Notes under the pieces: model-generated
What the model was told of the DNA's origin: nothing
Database searches by the model: none
What the model saw: the letters and a program-made list of their open reading frames with translations, nothing else
Assembly (NCBI RefSeq): GCF_013394655.1
Contig: NZ_CP053351.1
Coordinates: forward strand, 496,001-560,000
Length of the DNA stretch: 64,000 bases
Direction of reading: 5' to 3'
Source: Winogradskyella schleiferi
GTDB taxonomy: Bacteria; Bacteroidota; Bacteroidia; Flavobacteriales; Flavobacteriaceae
Translations under genes and position numbers: made by a program
Shown: positions 44,506-52,437 of the stretch, in pieces
Layout: each line of letters opens with the position of its first letter
Numbering within the stretch: the stretch's first letter is position 1

Positions 44506-44601
44506 CTTAAATATTGGTTTGAAGTTTAAGGTTTCTAATTTATAAACCCAACACTTCTATTCTTAATTTCTATTTATAATTTTAGTCGAAAGTAATTGAA
44601 A

Positions 44602-45276
44602 TTACTTGCGTTCCAAAATTTCGTCAATCATTCCATAATCCAATGCTTCTTGAGAACCCATCCAATAATCTCTATCAGAATCTTTTTCTACTTGCTCAAT
44701 TGGGTTGCCAGAATGGTTGGCTATAATTTGATACAACTCTTCTTTTACACGAATGGTTTCCTTTAAGGCAATCTGCATATCGCTTAACTGTCCTTGGGTT
44801 CCGCTACTGACCTGATGAATCATTACACGAGAATGCTTTAAAGCAGAACGCTTGCCTTTTTCGCCAGCACATAGCAACACTGCCGCCATAGACGCAGCAA
44901 TACCTGTACAAATCGTAGCGACATCTGGTTTCACAAATTGCATAGTATCATAAATTCCTAAACCAGCGTAAACACTCCCTCCTGGTGAATTGATGTAAAT
45001 CTGAATATCTTTTGAAGCATCAGTACTTTGCAAAAACAATAATTGTGCTTGGATAATATTAGCCACTTGGTCGTTAACACCTGTACCTAAAAATATGATA
45101 CGATCCATCATTAAACGTGAAAATACATCCATAGCAACCGCATTCATTTGACGCTCTTCTATAATGTTTGGGGTAAGGTTGGTAGGATTCATGCTTGTAA
45201 TTATTTTCTGGTAATAATTACTGTTGATACCTTGATCTTTAGTGGCGAATTTTTCAAATTCTTTTCCGTAATCCAT
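44602..45276 (-). CDS. clpP: ATP-dependent Clp protease proteolytic subunit ClpP
   Basis: A 224-residue serine protease with catalytic Ser119 (in TGIAASMAAVLL), His144 (VMIHQVSSG) and Asp193 (DRDYWM). The N-terminal 30 residues form the usual pro-segment of Bacteroidota ClpP. It assembles into two heptameric rings and degrades substrates delivered by ClpX. The gene lies between tig and clpX. Upstream is a terminator hairpin (45397-45426), so clpP is probably transcribed from its own promoter as well. Confidence 0.97.
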   Translation of the reverse strand: MDYGKEFEKFATKDQGINSNYYQKIITSMNPTNLTPNIIEERQMNAVAMDVFSRLMMDRIIFLGTGVNDQVANIIQAQLLFLQSTDASKDIQIYINSPGGSVYAGLGIYDTMQFVKPDVATICTGIAASMAAVLLCAGEKGKRSALKHSRVMIHQVSSGTQGQLSDMQIALKETIRVKEELYQIIANHSGNPIEQVEKDSDRDYWMGSQEALDYGMIDEILERK

Positions 45277-45341
45277 ATAAGTTTTTGTTCTTTTTAATTT
45301 ATGAAATAATCCTTTTAATCTTATTATATATCTCTGATGAG

Positions 45342-45362
45342 ATCCTGAAACGAGTTCAGGAT
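45342..45362. repeat. Dispersed palindrome of the TCCTGAA...TTCAGGA type
   Basis: ATCCTGAA (45342-45349) and TTCAGGAT (45355-45362) are perfect inverted 8-mers separated by 5 nt. To my knowledge elements of this form are widely scattered between genes in flavobacterial genomes. It lies in the tig-clpP gap. Confidence 0.55.
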
Positions 45363-45396
45363 GTCACTAGTTTTCTTGAGAAAATTAGTGACAAAA

Positions 45397-45426
45397 AAGG
45401 CGTAAAATTTTTGAATTTTACGCCTT
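45397..45426 (-). terminator. Terminator of trigger factor gene
   Basis: AAGGCGTAAAATT (45397-45409) pairs with AATTTTACGCCTT (45414-45426), a 13-bp perfect stem with a 4-nt loop. On the minus strand it is followed by a T-run, so it should stop tig transcription before clpP. Confidence 0.85.
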
Positions 45427-45507
45427 AAAGATACTAATAATTTTTAGGTTACCATTTTCACGCTAACGACATTTTAACGTTTTGCGGTTTTACCTTAATA
45501 TTTTTAA

Positions 45508-46830
45508 TTAACTATAAAATTCTTTTACAAAATCATCATAAGTGATGTCTTTGGTCTTTATGTTCGCTTCAGTCTTATATAAGTTTAACAATTTCTGACT
45601 CATTAATTGCTCGGACATACGCTTTACTTCATCTTGATTTCCTAAGATACGCGCAGCAATATCTTCCAATTCTTTATCTGAAGGATTCATTTGACCAAAT
45701 TGTGCCATCTGTCCTTTAATCATTTCCATGGCATAAGATTTTAATTCCTCAAACTGAACCTGAAGCTTATGGTCTTGGATTAATTTTCCTTCAATTAATT
45801 GGTAACGCATGCTTTTTTCAGACTTTTCGTATTCCTCTTTAGCTTGCTCTTCAGACATTTCTTCTTCGCCAGCAGTTTGCATCCATTTCTGTAAGAAACT
45901 TGCTGGTAAGTCGAATTTTGTGTTTTCAATTAAAGTCTCAGTCACATCATTCAGTAATTTCTGGTCGCCTTGCTGCTTGAATTGCTTTTCCGAATCTTCC
46001 TTAATTTTTTCTTTAAGTTCAGTTACAGAAGTTACATTGCCTTTTCCAAATAATTTATCGAACAATTCTTGATCTAAATCGGCCAGTTCACGTTCGTTGA
46101 TTTCCGTGATTGTAAAGTTCACTTCAATATCTAAACCATGAACATCATCATGAGGGACTTTTAAGTAGGTCATTAAATCGTGGTCGTCGTTAAACAAACC
46201 TTTTGTATTTAATGTGATAACATCACCGACTTTAGCTCCAATAAATTTCTTAGGATTTGTTTTTCCTTTTAATTTATCTAAAGTAATGGTGGTAGAATTT
46301 TCGATGTCCTTTTCCTCGTTTGTAAAAGTTCCCGTGATTTCTGAAGCTTCAGTGACTTCATTTTGGGAAACAATTTTTCCATATTGCTTTTGGATGGATT
46401 CAATCTGATCATTGATCATTTTATCGTCAGCTACAATATTATAATGTGTGATTGCTTTTTTGCTTTTTAATTCGACCTCGAATTCTGGTGCTAAACCTAA
46501 TTCAAATTCAAAAGAAAAGGCCTCAGCATCCCAATCTAAATCGTCTTGTGCTTTTGGCAACGGATTACCTAAAACATCTAGTTTTTCTTCAACTAAATAC
46601 TTTCCAAGAGCGTCTTGTAATAATTTGTTTACTTCATCTACCAATACAGCTTTACCATATTGCTTCTTTACCATTCCCATTGGTACGTGACCTTTTCTGA
46701 AACCTGGAATGTTAGCAGATTTGCGGTAATCTACTAAAATCTTCTCTACTTTATCGCTGTAATCTTCCTTTGCGATATCCACTTTTACAACTGCATTTAA
46801 TGCATCGATGTTTTCTCTTGTAATATTCAT
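45508..46830 (-). CDS. tig: Trigger factor
   Basis: A 440-residue ribosome-associated chaperone. The N-terminal ribosome-binding domain (MNITRENIDALNAVVKVDIA, with GFRKGHVPMGMVKKQYG as the GFRxGxxP signature at about 46-62), a PPIase-like middle domain (about 160-250) and a helical C-terminal domain are all recognisable. The start at 46830 is chosen over the longer in-frame alternative because the family begins with MNI/MQV-type residues directly before the first strand. The gene lies upstream of clpP and clpX in the standard order. It assists folding of nascent chains at the ribosome exit. Confidence 0.95.
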   Translation of the reverse strand: MNITRENIDALNAVVKVDIAKEDYSDKVEKILVDYRKSANIPGFRKGHVPMGMVKKQYGKAVLVDEVNKLLQDALGKYLVEEKLDVLGNPLPKAQDDLDWDAEAFSFEFELGLAPEFEVELKSKKAITHYNIVADDKMINDQIESIQKQYGKIVSQNEVTEASEITGTFTNEEKDIENSTTITLDKLKGKTNPKKFIGAKVGDVITLNTKGLFNDDHDLMTYLKVPHDDVHGLDIEVNFTITEINERELADLDQELFDKLFGKGNVTSVTELKEKIKEDSEKQFKQQGDQKLLNDVTETLIENTKFDLPASFLQKWMQTAGEEEMSEEQAKEEYEKSEKSMRYQLIEGKLIQDHKLQVQFEELKSYAMEMIKGQMAQFGQMNPSDKELEDIAARILGNQDEVKRMSEQLMSQKLLNLYKTEANIKTKDITYDDFVKEFYS

Positions 46831-46912
46831 TGTAATTTTGATACTAAAATTGGGCTGCAAAAATACAACATTTTTTGCAACCCAACAACAGTTTTAAGCG
46901 TTTGTATATCAG

Positions 46913-47260
46913 CTACTTTTTATCGTCTTTTAAAAAGGATTGAAACAAGGATTGGAGGATGGATAATAGTATACTGAACAGTACCGCTGTCCAAAAACCA
47001 GCAACACCAAATCCATCAATTAATTTGTCTGCCAATAAGATAATCAGTGCATTGATAACCAATAGAAAAAGACCTAAGGTTATAATAGTTACAGGCAAAG
47101 TTAGAATGACCAATATGGGTTTAACCAATAGGTTAAGGATGGCTAATACCACGGCAACAATAATAGCACCGAGATAACCATCTACGGTTACACTATTTAA
47201 AAGATGTGCTAAGATGAAAACCGCTAATGCGTTTAGTAAAAGTCTGAGGATGAGATTCAT
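46913..47260 (-). CDS. Phage holin-like (PF04020) membrane protein
   Basis: A 115-residue protein with four hydrophobic helices (about 3-22, 28-48, 52-75 and 85-108) and the motif LLNALAVFILAHLL near the start with GAIIVAVVLAILNLLVKPI, the family pattern of the phage holin superfamily IV (DUF360-like) proteins that are common as chromosomal genes in bacteria. The end KDDKK is basic. Despite the name, most members are not phage genes; none of the neighbours is phage-like. It lies between tig and the YwqK-like gene on the same strand. Confidence 0.8.
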   Translation of the reverse strand: MNLILRLLLNALAVFILAHLLNSVTVDGYLGAIIVAVVLAILNLLVKPILVILTLPVTIITLGLFLLVINALIILLADKLIDGFGVAGFWTAVLFSILLSILQSLFQSFLKDDKK

Positions 47261-47274
47261 GTTATTTTTTATTT

Positions 47275-48366
47275 TTAGTTGACAACAAAAACAATTGGAA
47301 TTGAAAATGGCATTTTTACTAGTTTACCAAGCTGCATTGCTGGTTTAAATCTCGGTAACTCTCGCATTACTCTTTCTGTTTCTATTCTAAGAACATGATG
47401 AGGTGCTTTTATACTTACAATGCTTACATAGCCATATATATCTACTTCAAATTTAACAAAAATTCTTTGCTTTCCAGATAAACCAATGTTGTTTCCTAAG
47501 TTGGCATCGAAGTTTTCTAGAATTACCTTATTAACCTCTTGATTTGTGCATTTTTTTAGTGCCTTATTACTTTTATGAGACTCACAACCTGGGTAAATAG
47601 CAGCTCTTTCAAGTACACCGTCTGGTACTTTGGTACCTTCTAAATCTGTATTGTAGTTTGATTTGGTTACTGAACCATAAAAGTATTTAATTTTCTCAAT
47701 CTTTTTACCGCTAGCATCAAATTTTATCCAATTATTATGAAATCGATCTTTATTATAGTCACCTTTCCACTCTAGAATTCCGTTGGGTAAATAGCGTTTT
47801 TCTTCTCCTTCTTTCTTATCATTTTTATTCTCTCCAATTAACTTGAGGTTTCCATTTTTATAAAAATGTTTATATACACCACTACGTTCATTCTTTTCAT
47901 AATTTATGACCCATTCTATTGTTCCATTTTCGTAATAACGGATCCACTCACCTGATAGTTCATTGTCTTCATAATTGGCTTCAATTTCTAGTGTTCCATT
48001 TTCTAGATAGATTTTAAAATAACCTCCTTTTAGCTGTCGCTCATATTTTAAATTTCCACTATTATAAAAGCCAGATACTAAATATTCGCCATTAATTTCT
48101 TCAGTTTTACTTTTTAAGGTTCCATCTTCGTAAAAGGAACTATAAACCATATTGCGTTTTCCTTTCTCATACCTGTATAAGCTGGAAACTTGACCATTTT
48201 TATAATAACTTTTCCAATTGCCATCAGGTTTTCCGTTTTTAAACTGACCTTCTACTTTAAGCACACCTGAATTATAATAATCTTTATAGGGACCATCTGG
48301 TGGACTTTGAGCAAATGAAAAGTGAGTGATAAATAAAAATGCAATAATTGAAAAAAAATACTTCAT
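47275..48366 (-). CDS. YwqK/MORN-repeat protein with TonB-like C-terminal domain
   Basis: A 363-residue exported protein: signal peptide (1-19), then about eight MORN-like YwqK repeats (about 20-215, for example DGNWKSYYKNGQVSSLYRYE), and a C-terminal domain (about 275-363) with RIFVKFEVDIYGYVSIVSIK and RVMRELPRFKPAMQLGKLVK, the pattern of TonB C-terminal domains. The YwqK part is often labelled as toxin-antitoxin related, but the fusion here points to envelope work. It may couple to a membrane energy system, as the TonB-like part suggests. The gene lies 15 nt downstream of its minus-strand neighbour's start region with no clear operon partner. Confidence 0.75.
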   Translation of the reverse strand: MKYFFSIIAFLFITHFSFAQSPPDGPYKDYYNSGVLKVEGQFKNGKPDGNWKSYYKNGQVSSLYRYEKGKRNMVYSSFYEDGTLKSKTEEINGEYLVSGFYNSGNLKYERQLKGGYFKIYLENGTLEIEANYEDNELSGEWIRYYENGTIEWVINYEKNERSGVYKHFYKNGNLKLIGENKNDKKEGEEKRYLPNGILEWKGDYNKDRFHNNWIKFDASGKKIEKIKYFYGSVTKSNYNTDLEGTKVPDGVLERAAIYPGCESHKSNKALKKCTNQEVNKVILENFDANLGNNIGLSGKQRIFVKFEVDIYGYVSIVSIKAPHHVLRIETERVMRELPRFKPAMQLGKLVKMPFSIPIVFVVN

Positions 48367-48391
48367 ACTGAAAGTGCTTGAAACTGTTTTT

Positions 48392-49153
48392 TTAAATAAA
48401 ATTTATTACCGCACCATAAAACTCTTCAGGATTCTCCGCATGTAACCAATGACCAGCATTAGAGATCGTTATAATTTCGGAATTTGGAAAATGGCGATGA
48501 ATAATAGCTTCGTCAGCTTCTCCAATGTATTCGGAACGGTCGCCTCGTAAAAATATAGTGTCTTTTTCAAAAACAGCATGAATAGGAAGTGCTTCTCCAA
48601 CTTCTGAAACATTGTCTTTTAAAACTTCCAAATTCATACGTAAACCTAGTTGCCCTTTTTCGACCCAATATAAATTTTTGAGTAGAAATAGTCGTGTACC
48701 TGTTTCATGAACATAGTTGCTTAACGCTTCCTCTGCTTCTCCTCTGGTTTTTAATTCTGAAAAATCTAAACTGCTTAAACCCTCAAGAATAGCATCATGA
48801 TGCACAGGGTAGTAACGTGGCGAAATATCGGCAACCATAAGTTTGTTTACAAATTCCGGATATTTTGTAGCAAAAAGCATTGCTGTTTTTCCTCCCATGG
48901 AATGGCCTAACAGTATAATATCCCTTAAATTGTGTTCATCGCAATACACTTTTAAATCTTCGGCCATTAACTCATAATCAAAATCATCAGAATGAAAACT
49001 ACGACCGTGATTCCGTTGGTCAACGAGATGTATTTCAAAATTGAGTTTAGAAAATTGCTTGGCTAAGGTTTTCCAATTATCTCCCATACCTAAAAATCCG
49101 TGTAGGATAATGAATGGTTTTCCTTTTCCTATGATGTTTGAGTGTAGTGTCAT
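48392..49153 (-). CDS. Alpha/beta hydrolase, YbfF-like esterase
   Basis: A 253-residue alpha/beta hydrolase with the oxyanion motif HGFLGMGDNW at 18-27, nucleophile elbow GHSMGG (Ser85), an acidic member in the usual place and His235 near the C-terminus (SNAGHWLHAENP). It closely resembles the ybfF family of short-chain acyl esterases. The start at 49153 is preferred, since the in-frame extension upstream is not conserved and the residues TLHSNIIGKGKP make the normal first strand. It is preceded on the minus strand by pdxJ across a hairpin; substrate unknown. Confidence 0.9.
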   Translation of the reverse strand: MTLHSNIIGKGKPFIILHGFLGMGDNWKTLAKQFSKLNFEIHLVDQRNHGRSFHSDDFDYELMAEDLKVYCDEHNLRDIILLGHSMGGKTAMLFATKYPEFVNKLMVADISPRYYPVHHDAILEGLSSLDFSELKTRGEAEEALSNYVHETGTRLFLLKNLYWVEKGQLGLRMNLEVLKDNVSEVGEALPIHAVFEKDTIFLRGDRSEYIGEADEAIIHRHFPNSEIITISNAGHWLHAENPEEFYGAVINFI

Positions 49154-49173
49154 ATTTTTTGAGTTTGAAGTTT

Positions 49174-49211
49174 GAAGCACGAAGTTCTTCCAACTTCAAA
49201 CTTCGTGCTTC
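49174..49211. repeat. Hairpin between esterase and pdxJ genes
   Basis: GAAGCACGAAGTT (49174-49186) and AACTTCGTGCTTC (49199-49211) form a 13-bp perfect stem with a 12-nt loop. The 18-mer at 49194-49211 is identical to the right arm of the longer hairpin at 37968-38020. It lies between two minus-strand genes and is probably a dispersed palindrome used as an intergenic stop or RNA stabiliser. Confidence 0.65.
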
Positions 49212-49215
49212 CAAC

Positions 49216-49929
49216 TTATTTAAGCTTTTCCAAGTACTTTCCTATTACATTCTCAACGCCCATATACAAACTTTCAGCAATCAAGGCATGTCCAATAGAA
49301 ACTTCCAACAAACCTGTAATATTTTCTTTAAAGTATTGAATATTGTCCAACGATAAATCATGACCTGCATTAATGCCCAGCTGCATGGTATTTGCCAAAC
49401 CAGCGCATTCCATATAAGGATCAATAGCCTTATTGTTTCCTAAACTATATTGATGCGCAAAGGCTTCGGTGTAGAGTTCTATACGGTCCGTTCCAGTGGC
49501 TTTTGCACCTTCGATTTGATGTAAATCTGGATCGACAAATATGGATGTTCTAATGCCGTTGTTTTTAAATTCCTTTATCACTTCAACTAAAAAATCTTTA
49601 TGCTTCAAAGTGTCCCAGCCAGCATTAGATGTAATGGCATCTATGGAATCTGGTACCAAAGTGACTTGCGTTGGCTTAATCTTTAAAACCATATCCACAA
49701 ATTTAGGAATAGGATTGCCTTCAATATTATATTCTGTGTAAACTTCAGATTTTAAGTCATATGCATCTTGATAACGAATATGTCTTTCATCTGGTCTTGG
49801 GTGGATGGTAACGCCTTCTGCTCCAAAACGTTGCACGTCTTTGGCAAATTGAACCACATTGGGCACATCGCCTCCGCGACTATTTCTCAACGTGGCAATC
49901 TTGTTTATGTTAACACTTAATTTGGTCAT
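49216..49929 (-). CDS. pdxJ: Pyridoxine 5'-phosphate synthase PdxJ
   Basis: A 237-residue TIM-barrel enzyme that joins 3-amino-2-oxopropyl phosphate and 1-deoxyxylulose 5-phosphate to make pyridoxine 5'-phosphate. Motifs: VNINKIATLRNSRGGDVPNV at the N-terminus, the active-site HPRPDERHIR at about 43-52, and GINAGHDLSLDNI near residue 200 for phosphate and histidine functions. Start at 49929 is preferred because the longer in-frame leader is not family-like. It is divergent from the CBS protein gene. Confidence 0.95.
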   Translation of the reverse strand: MTKLSVNINKIATLRNSRGGDVPNVVQFAKDVQRFGAEGVTIHPRPDERHIRYQDAYDLKSEVYTEYNIEGNPIPKFVDMVLKIKPTQVTLVPDSIDAITSNAGWDTLKHKDFLVEVIKEFKNNGIRTSIFVDPDLHQIEGAKATGTDRIELYTEAFAHQYSLGNNKAIDPYMECAGLANTMQLGINAGHDLSLDNIQYFKENITGLLEVSIGHALIAESLYMGVENVIGKYLEKLK

Positions 49930-49948
49930 ATTTAAACATTTTGAATTA

Positions 49949-49956
49949 CAAAAATA
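49949..49956 (-). promoter_or_regulatory. -7 box candidate for pdxJ
   Basis: On the minus strand this reads TATTTTTG, a full match to TAnnTTTG, about 20 nt before the pdxJ start. No clear TTG element is seen about 20 nt upstream. Confidence 0.35.
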
Positions 49957-50019
49957 CAAACATGAGCACGCATTTTATGGTTATTTTTGATTAATTTGCA
50001 ACTTAATAAAATGCATATA

Positions 50020-50676
50020 ATGGAGCTTCAAGATTTTGTGATAAATGATATTAAACCGCTGAATGTAACAGATAAAGTGAGCGATTTGCAAATGCTGTTT
50101 AATCAATTGACCTATTCGCATATTCCTATTATGAAAGATGTTATTTATATGGGATGTATTTCGGAAACGGATGCTCATTGTTTTGAAAGCGCAGATATTA
50201 TAAATGATTGCAACTACGCTATAGAAGGCTTTTTTGTAAGGCCTACTACTGTTTGGTTAGATGTACTTGAGGCATTTGCCCAAAACGATTCTAATATTAT
50301 GCCTATTTTGAGTCAAACCAATAAATATTTGGGCTATTATGAACTCAATGATATAATTCATTTGTTTAATGAAACCCCTTTCTTTTCGGAGCCTGGAGGT
50401 ATTATAATTGTTGAAAAAGGTCTTAATGATTATTCGTTTAGTGAAATCAGCCAGATTGTGGAATCTAATGATGCTAAATTATTAGGTGCATTTATTTCTA
50501 AAATGGATGGAGATTTAGCAAAAATCACCTTAAAGATCAGTAATGGAAGTCTGAATGAAATTATTCAAACCTTTAGACGATATAGTTATAATATTGTTTC
50601 TGGCCATGAAGACGACTCTTATATCGAAAGCCTAAAGGAACGTTCGCAATATCTTGACAAATACTTAAATATGTAA
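50020..50676 (+). CDS. CBS domain protein
   Basis: A 218-residue cytosolic protein with a CBS pair in its first 125 residues; strands and helices such as LQMLFNQLTYSHIPIM, DVIYMGCISETDAHCF and the following YAIEGFFVRPTTVWLDVLEA fit the family. The rest (about 130-218) is an alpha/beta domain that I cannot name (ISQIVESNDAKLLGAFIS). CBS pairs usually bind adenosyl nucleotides. The ATG at 50020 is chosen; two upstream in-frame codons give an unsupported longer start. It lies 92 nt before nadK, across the second copy of the 91-nt repeat element. Confidence 0.75.
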   Translation: MELQDFVINDIKPLNVTDKVSDLQMLFNQLTYSHIPIMKDVIYMGCISETDAHCFESADIINDCNYAIEGFFVRPTTVWLDVLEAFAQNDSNIMPILSQTNKYLGYYELNDIIHLFNETPFFSEPGGIIIVEKGLNDYSFSEISQIVESNDAKLLGAFISKMDGDLAKITLKISNGSLNEIIQTFRRYSYNIVSGHEDDSYIESLKERSQYLDKYLNM

Positions 50677-50680
50677 TGAT

Positions 50681-50771
50681 GAAACGAGCATGTTCAAAAT
50701 TTTGTCAACTTAAAGAATAATTATTAGCGAACAGCATGTGCCCATGGAAAAATTATAGATAAAAACACATG
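50681..50771 (+). repeat. 91-nt dispersed element, copy 2 (before nadK)
   Basis: Gap-free match to 11374-11464 (63 of 91). CATGTG at 50735-50740 and CACATG at 50766-50771 have the same 25-nt spacing as in copy 1, and the second one contains the nadK start codon. Both copies sit directly upstream of a plus-strand gene. It might be a conserved leader, an operator or an RNA element. Confidence 0.45.
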
Positions 50772-51647
50772 AAAGTAGCCATATACGGTCAGAATTACGT
50801 TAAGGAAACCACTCAAAAGGCAGTGGGCCAACTTTTGGATTTTTTACTAGTAAAAAATGCCACTGTTTTTTTTGAAAGCGAATTTATAAAAACTCAAAAT
50901 ATAGAGATAAAAGATAATTCAGCAATTCAAACCTTCGAGAAATTGGATAATAGTTTTGATCTCTTAATAAGTGTTGGAGGTGATGGTACTATTTTAAGAG
51001 CTGTAACTTACGTGAGAGAATTAGGTATTCCAATTGTTGGAATTAATACAGGTCGCTTGGGTTTTTTAGCCACTATACAAATTGACGATATCCAAACGGC
51101 GTTGTCTGAAATATTTAATGGAGACTATAAAATTTCAGAACGCTCCTTGCTCAGTGTCACCACCAATCCGGAGCATAAAGATGTGGTCAATACCAATTTT
51201 GCACTCAACGAAATTGCCTTAAGCAGAAAGAATACCACATCCATGATTACTGTTGAAACCCATCTCAACGGTGAATATTTAACCTCATATTGGGCAGATG
51301 GACTCATTTTATCTACACCAACAGGTTCTACGGGCTATTCCTTAAGTTGCGGTGGACCAGTGATTGCGCCAGATGCCAATAATTTTGTTTTGACTCCAAT
51401 TGCTCCTCATAATTTAAGTGCTCGCCCATTGGTAATTCCAGATAATACAGCAGTAACATTAAAGGTTGCTGGTAGAGAAGACCAATTTTTAATGTCTCTA
51501 GATTCTAGGATTGTAACCTTAACCAATACTACTACTGTAACGGTTAAAAAAGCCGATTTTGCTATCAAAATGGTAGAATTATTAGATGAAACCTTTTTGG
51601 CAACACTTCGAAAAAAGTTACTTTGGGGTGAAGATCGACGTAACTAA
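50769..51647 (+). CDS. nadK: NAD kinase
   Basis: A 292-residue NAD kinase with the diagnostic GGDGT at 70-74 (Asp72 catalytic base) and TPTGSTGYSLSCGGP at about 180-194. The enzyme phosphorylates NAD at the 2' hydroxyl with ATP or polyphosphate to make NADP in the cytosol. The ATG at 50769 is embedded in the CACATG of the upstream 91-nt element. It is a core gene; the next operon has its own promoter. Confidence 0.97.
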   Translation: MKVAIYGQNYVKETTQKAVGQLLDFLLVKNATVFFESEFIKTQNIEIKDNSAIQTFEKLDNSFDLLISVGGDGTILRAVTYVRELGIPIVGINTGRLGFLATIQIDDIQTALSEIFNGDYKISERSLLSVTTNPEHKDVVNTNFALNEIALSRKNTTSMITVETHLNGEYLTSYWADGLILSTPTGSTGYSLSCGGPVIAPDANNFVLTPIAPHNLSARPLVIPDNTAVTLKVAGREDQFLMSLDSRIVTLTNTTTVTVKKADFAIKMVELLDETFLATLRKKLLWGEDRRN

Positions 51648-51698
51648 AACAATAAATACCTCTTTAAACTGTTTATGATTAAGACAATTTACTTCAAA

Positions 51699-51730
51699 TT
51701 GTTACACACAAATCTTAATTGTTATATTTG
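51699..51730 (+). promoter_or_regulatory. Promoter of the envelope biogenesis operon
   Basis: TTG at 51699-51701, a 21-nt spacer and TAtaTTTG at 51723-51730 match the Bacteroidota primary promoter. It lies 17 nt before the DUF6089 start and probably drives DUF6089, uppS and bamA. Confidence 0.6.
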
Positions 51731-51747
51731 CAAACTTTGAAAAATTT

Positions 51748-52437
51748 ATGAGGTATTTTTTTCTGCTTTTATTAAGCACATTTATTATTAATATGGCTGA
51801 GGCTCAAATCTATGAGGTAGGTGTTTTTGCTGGAGGAAGTAATTTTATTGGCGATGTTGGTGCAACTGAATATATATCGCCAAATCAACCTGCGTTTGGT
51901 GCTATTGCAAAATGGAATAGAAGTCCAAGGCATTCTTTCAGAGCGTCTCTAATTTTTTCAGATTTAAAAGGTGTCGACGAAAAATCAGACGATCCAAGAA
52001 GAAAAGAACGAGGTTATCAATTTAATGCCAGTATATTGGAGTTTTCCGCAGGAATGGAATTCACATTTTTGGATTTTGATTTACATCCAAGTGGTTTAAA
52101 AGGAACACCATATTTATATTCAGGTATTTCGCTTGCCAACCATGACAATTATTATTTTACACCTACAGGTGAGTACACATCGGAAAACACAAATAGTTGG
52201 GCTGTGGGAATTCCTATGGCAATTGGCTATAAGGCAAAAATTGCCCATCAGTTTGTATTGGCAGCAGAAATTGGTGCACGCTATACGTTTTCTGACGAGT
52301 TGGATGGAAGTGTGCCAGATAATGAAGGAAGAGAATCATTGAGTTTTGGTAATACTAATAACACAGATTGGTATATGTTTACAGGAATTACATTAACTTA
52401 CACCTTTGGTAGAAGACCTTGTTATTGCAATTTTTAA
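51748..52437 (+). CDS. DUF6089 family outer-membrane-like protein
   Basis: A 229-residue protein with a signal peptide (about 1-19, ending AEA) and a beta-strand pattern like a small barrel (YEVGVFAGGSNFIGDVG, RASLIFSDLKGV, ILEFSAGMEFTFLDFDL, KAKIAHQFVLAAEIGARYTF) ending in a C-terminal aromatic strand and CYCNF. It matches the DUF6089 family, which in Flavobacteria is regularly encoded just before uppS and bamA. The stop codon is immediately followed by the uppS ATG with no spacer. A role in envelope assembly is inferred from that constant neighbourhood only. Confidence 0.82.
   Translation: MRYFFLLLLSTFIINMAEAQIYEVGVFAGGSNFIGDVGATEYISPNQPAFGAIAKWNRSPRHSFRASLIFSDLKGVDEKSDDPRRKERGYQFNASILEFSAGMEFTFLDFDLHPSGLKGTPYLYSGISLANHDNYYFTPTGEYTSENTNSWAVGIPMAIGYKAKIAHQFVLAAEIGARYTFSDELDGSVPDNEGRESLSFGNTNNTDWYMFTGITLTYTFGRRPCYCNF

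Noticed and set aside
46913..47260. Prophage remnant suggested by the holin-like protein
   Set aside because: The family is widespread as ordinary chromosomal genes and no other phage-like gene is present nearby.
47275..48366. Toxin-antitoxin reading of the YwqK-repeat gene
   Set aside because: The protein has a signal peptide and a TonB-like domain, and no toxin gene is adjacent; the label usually given to YwqK repeats is not supported here.
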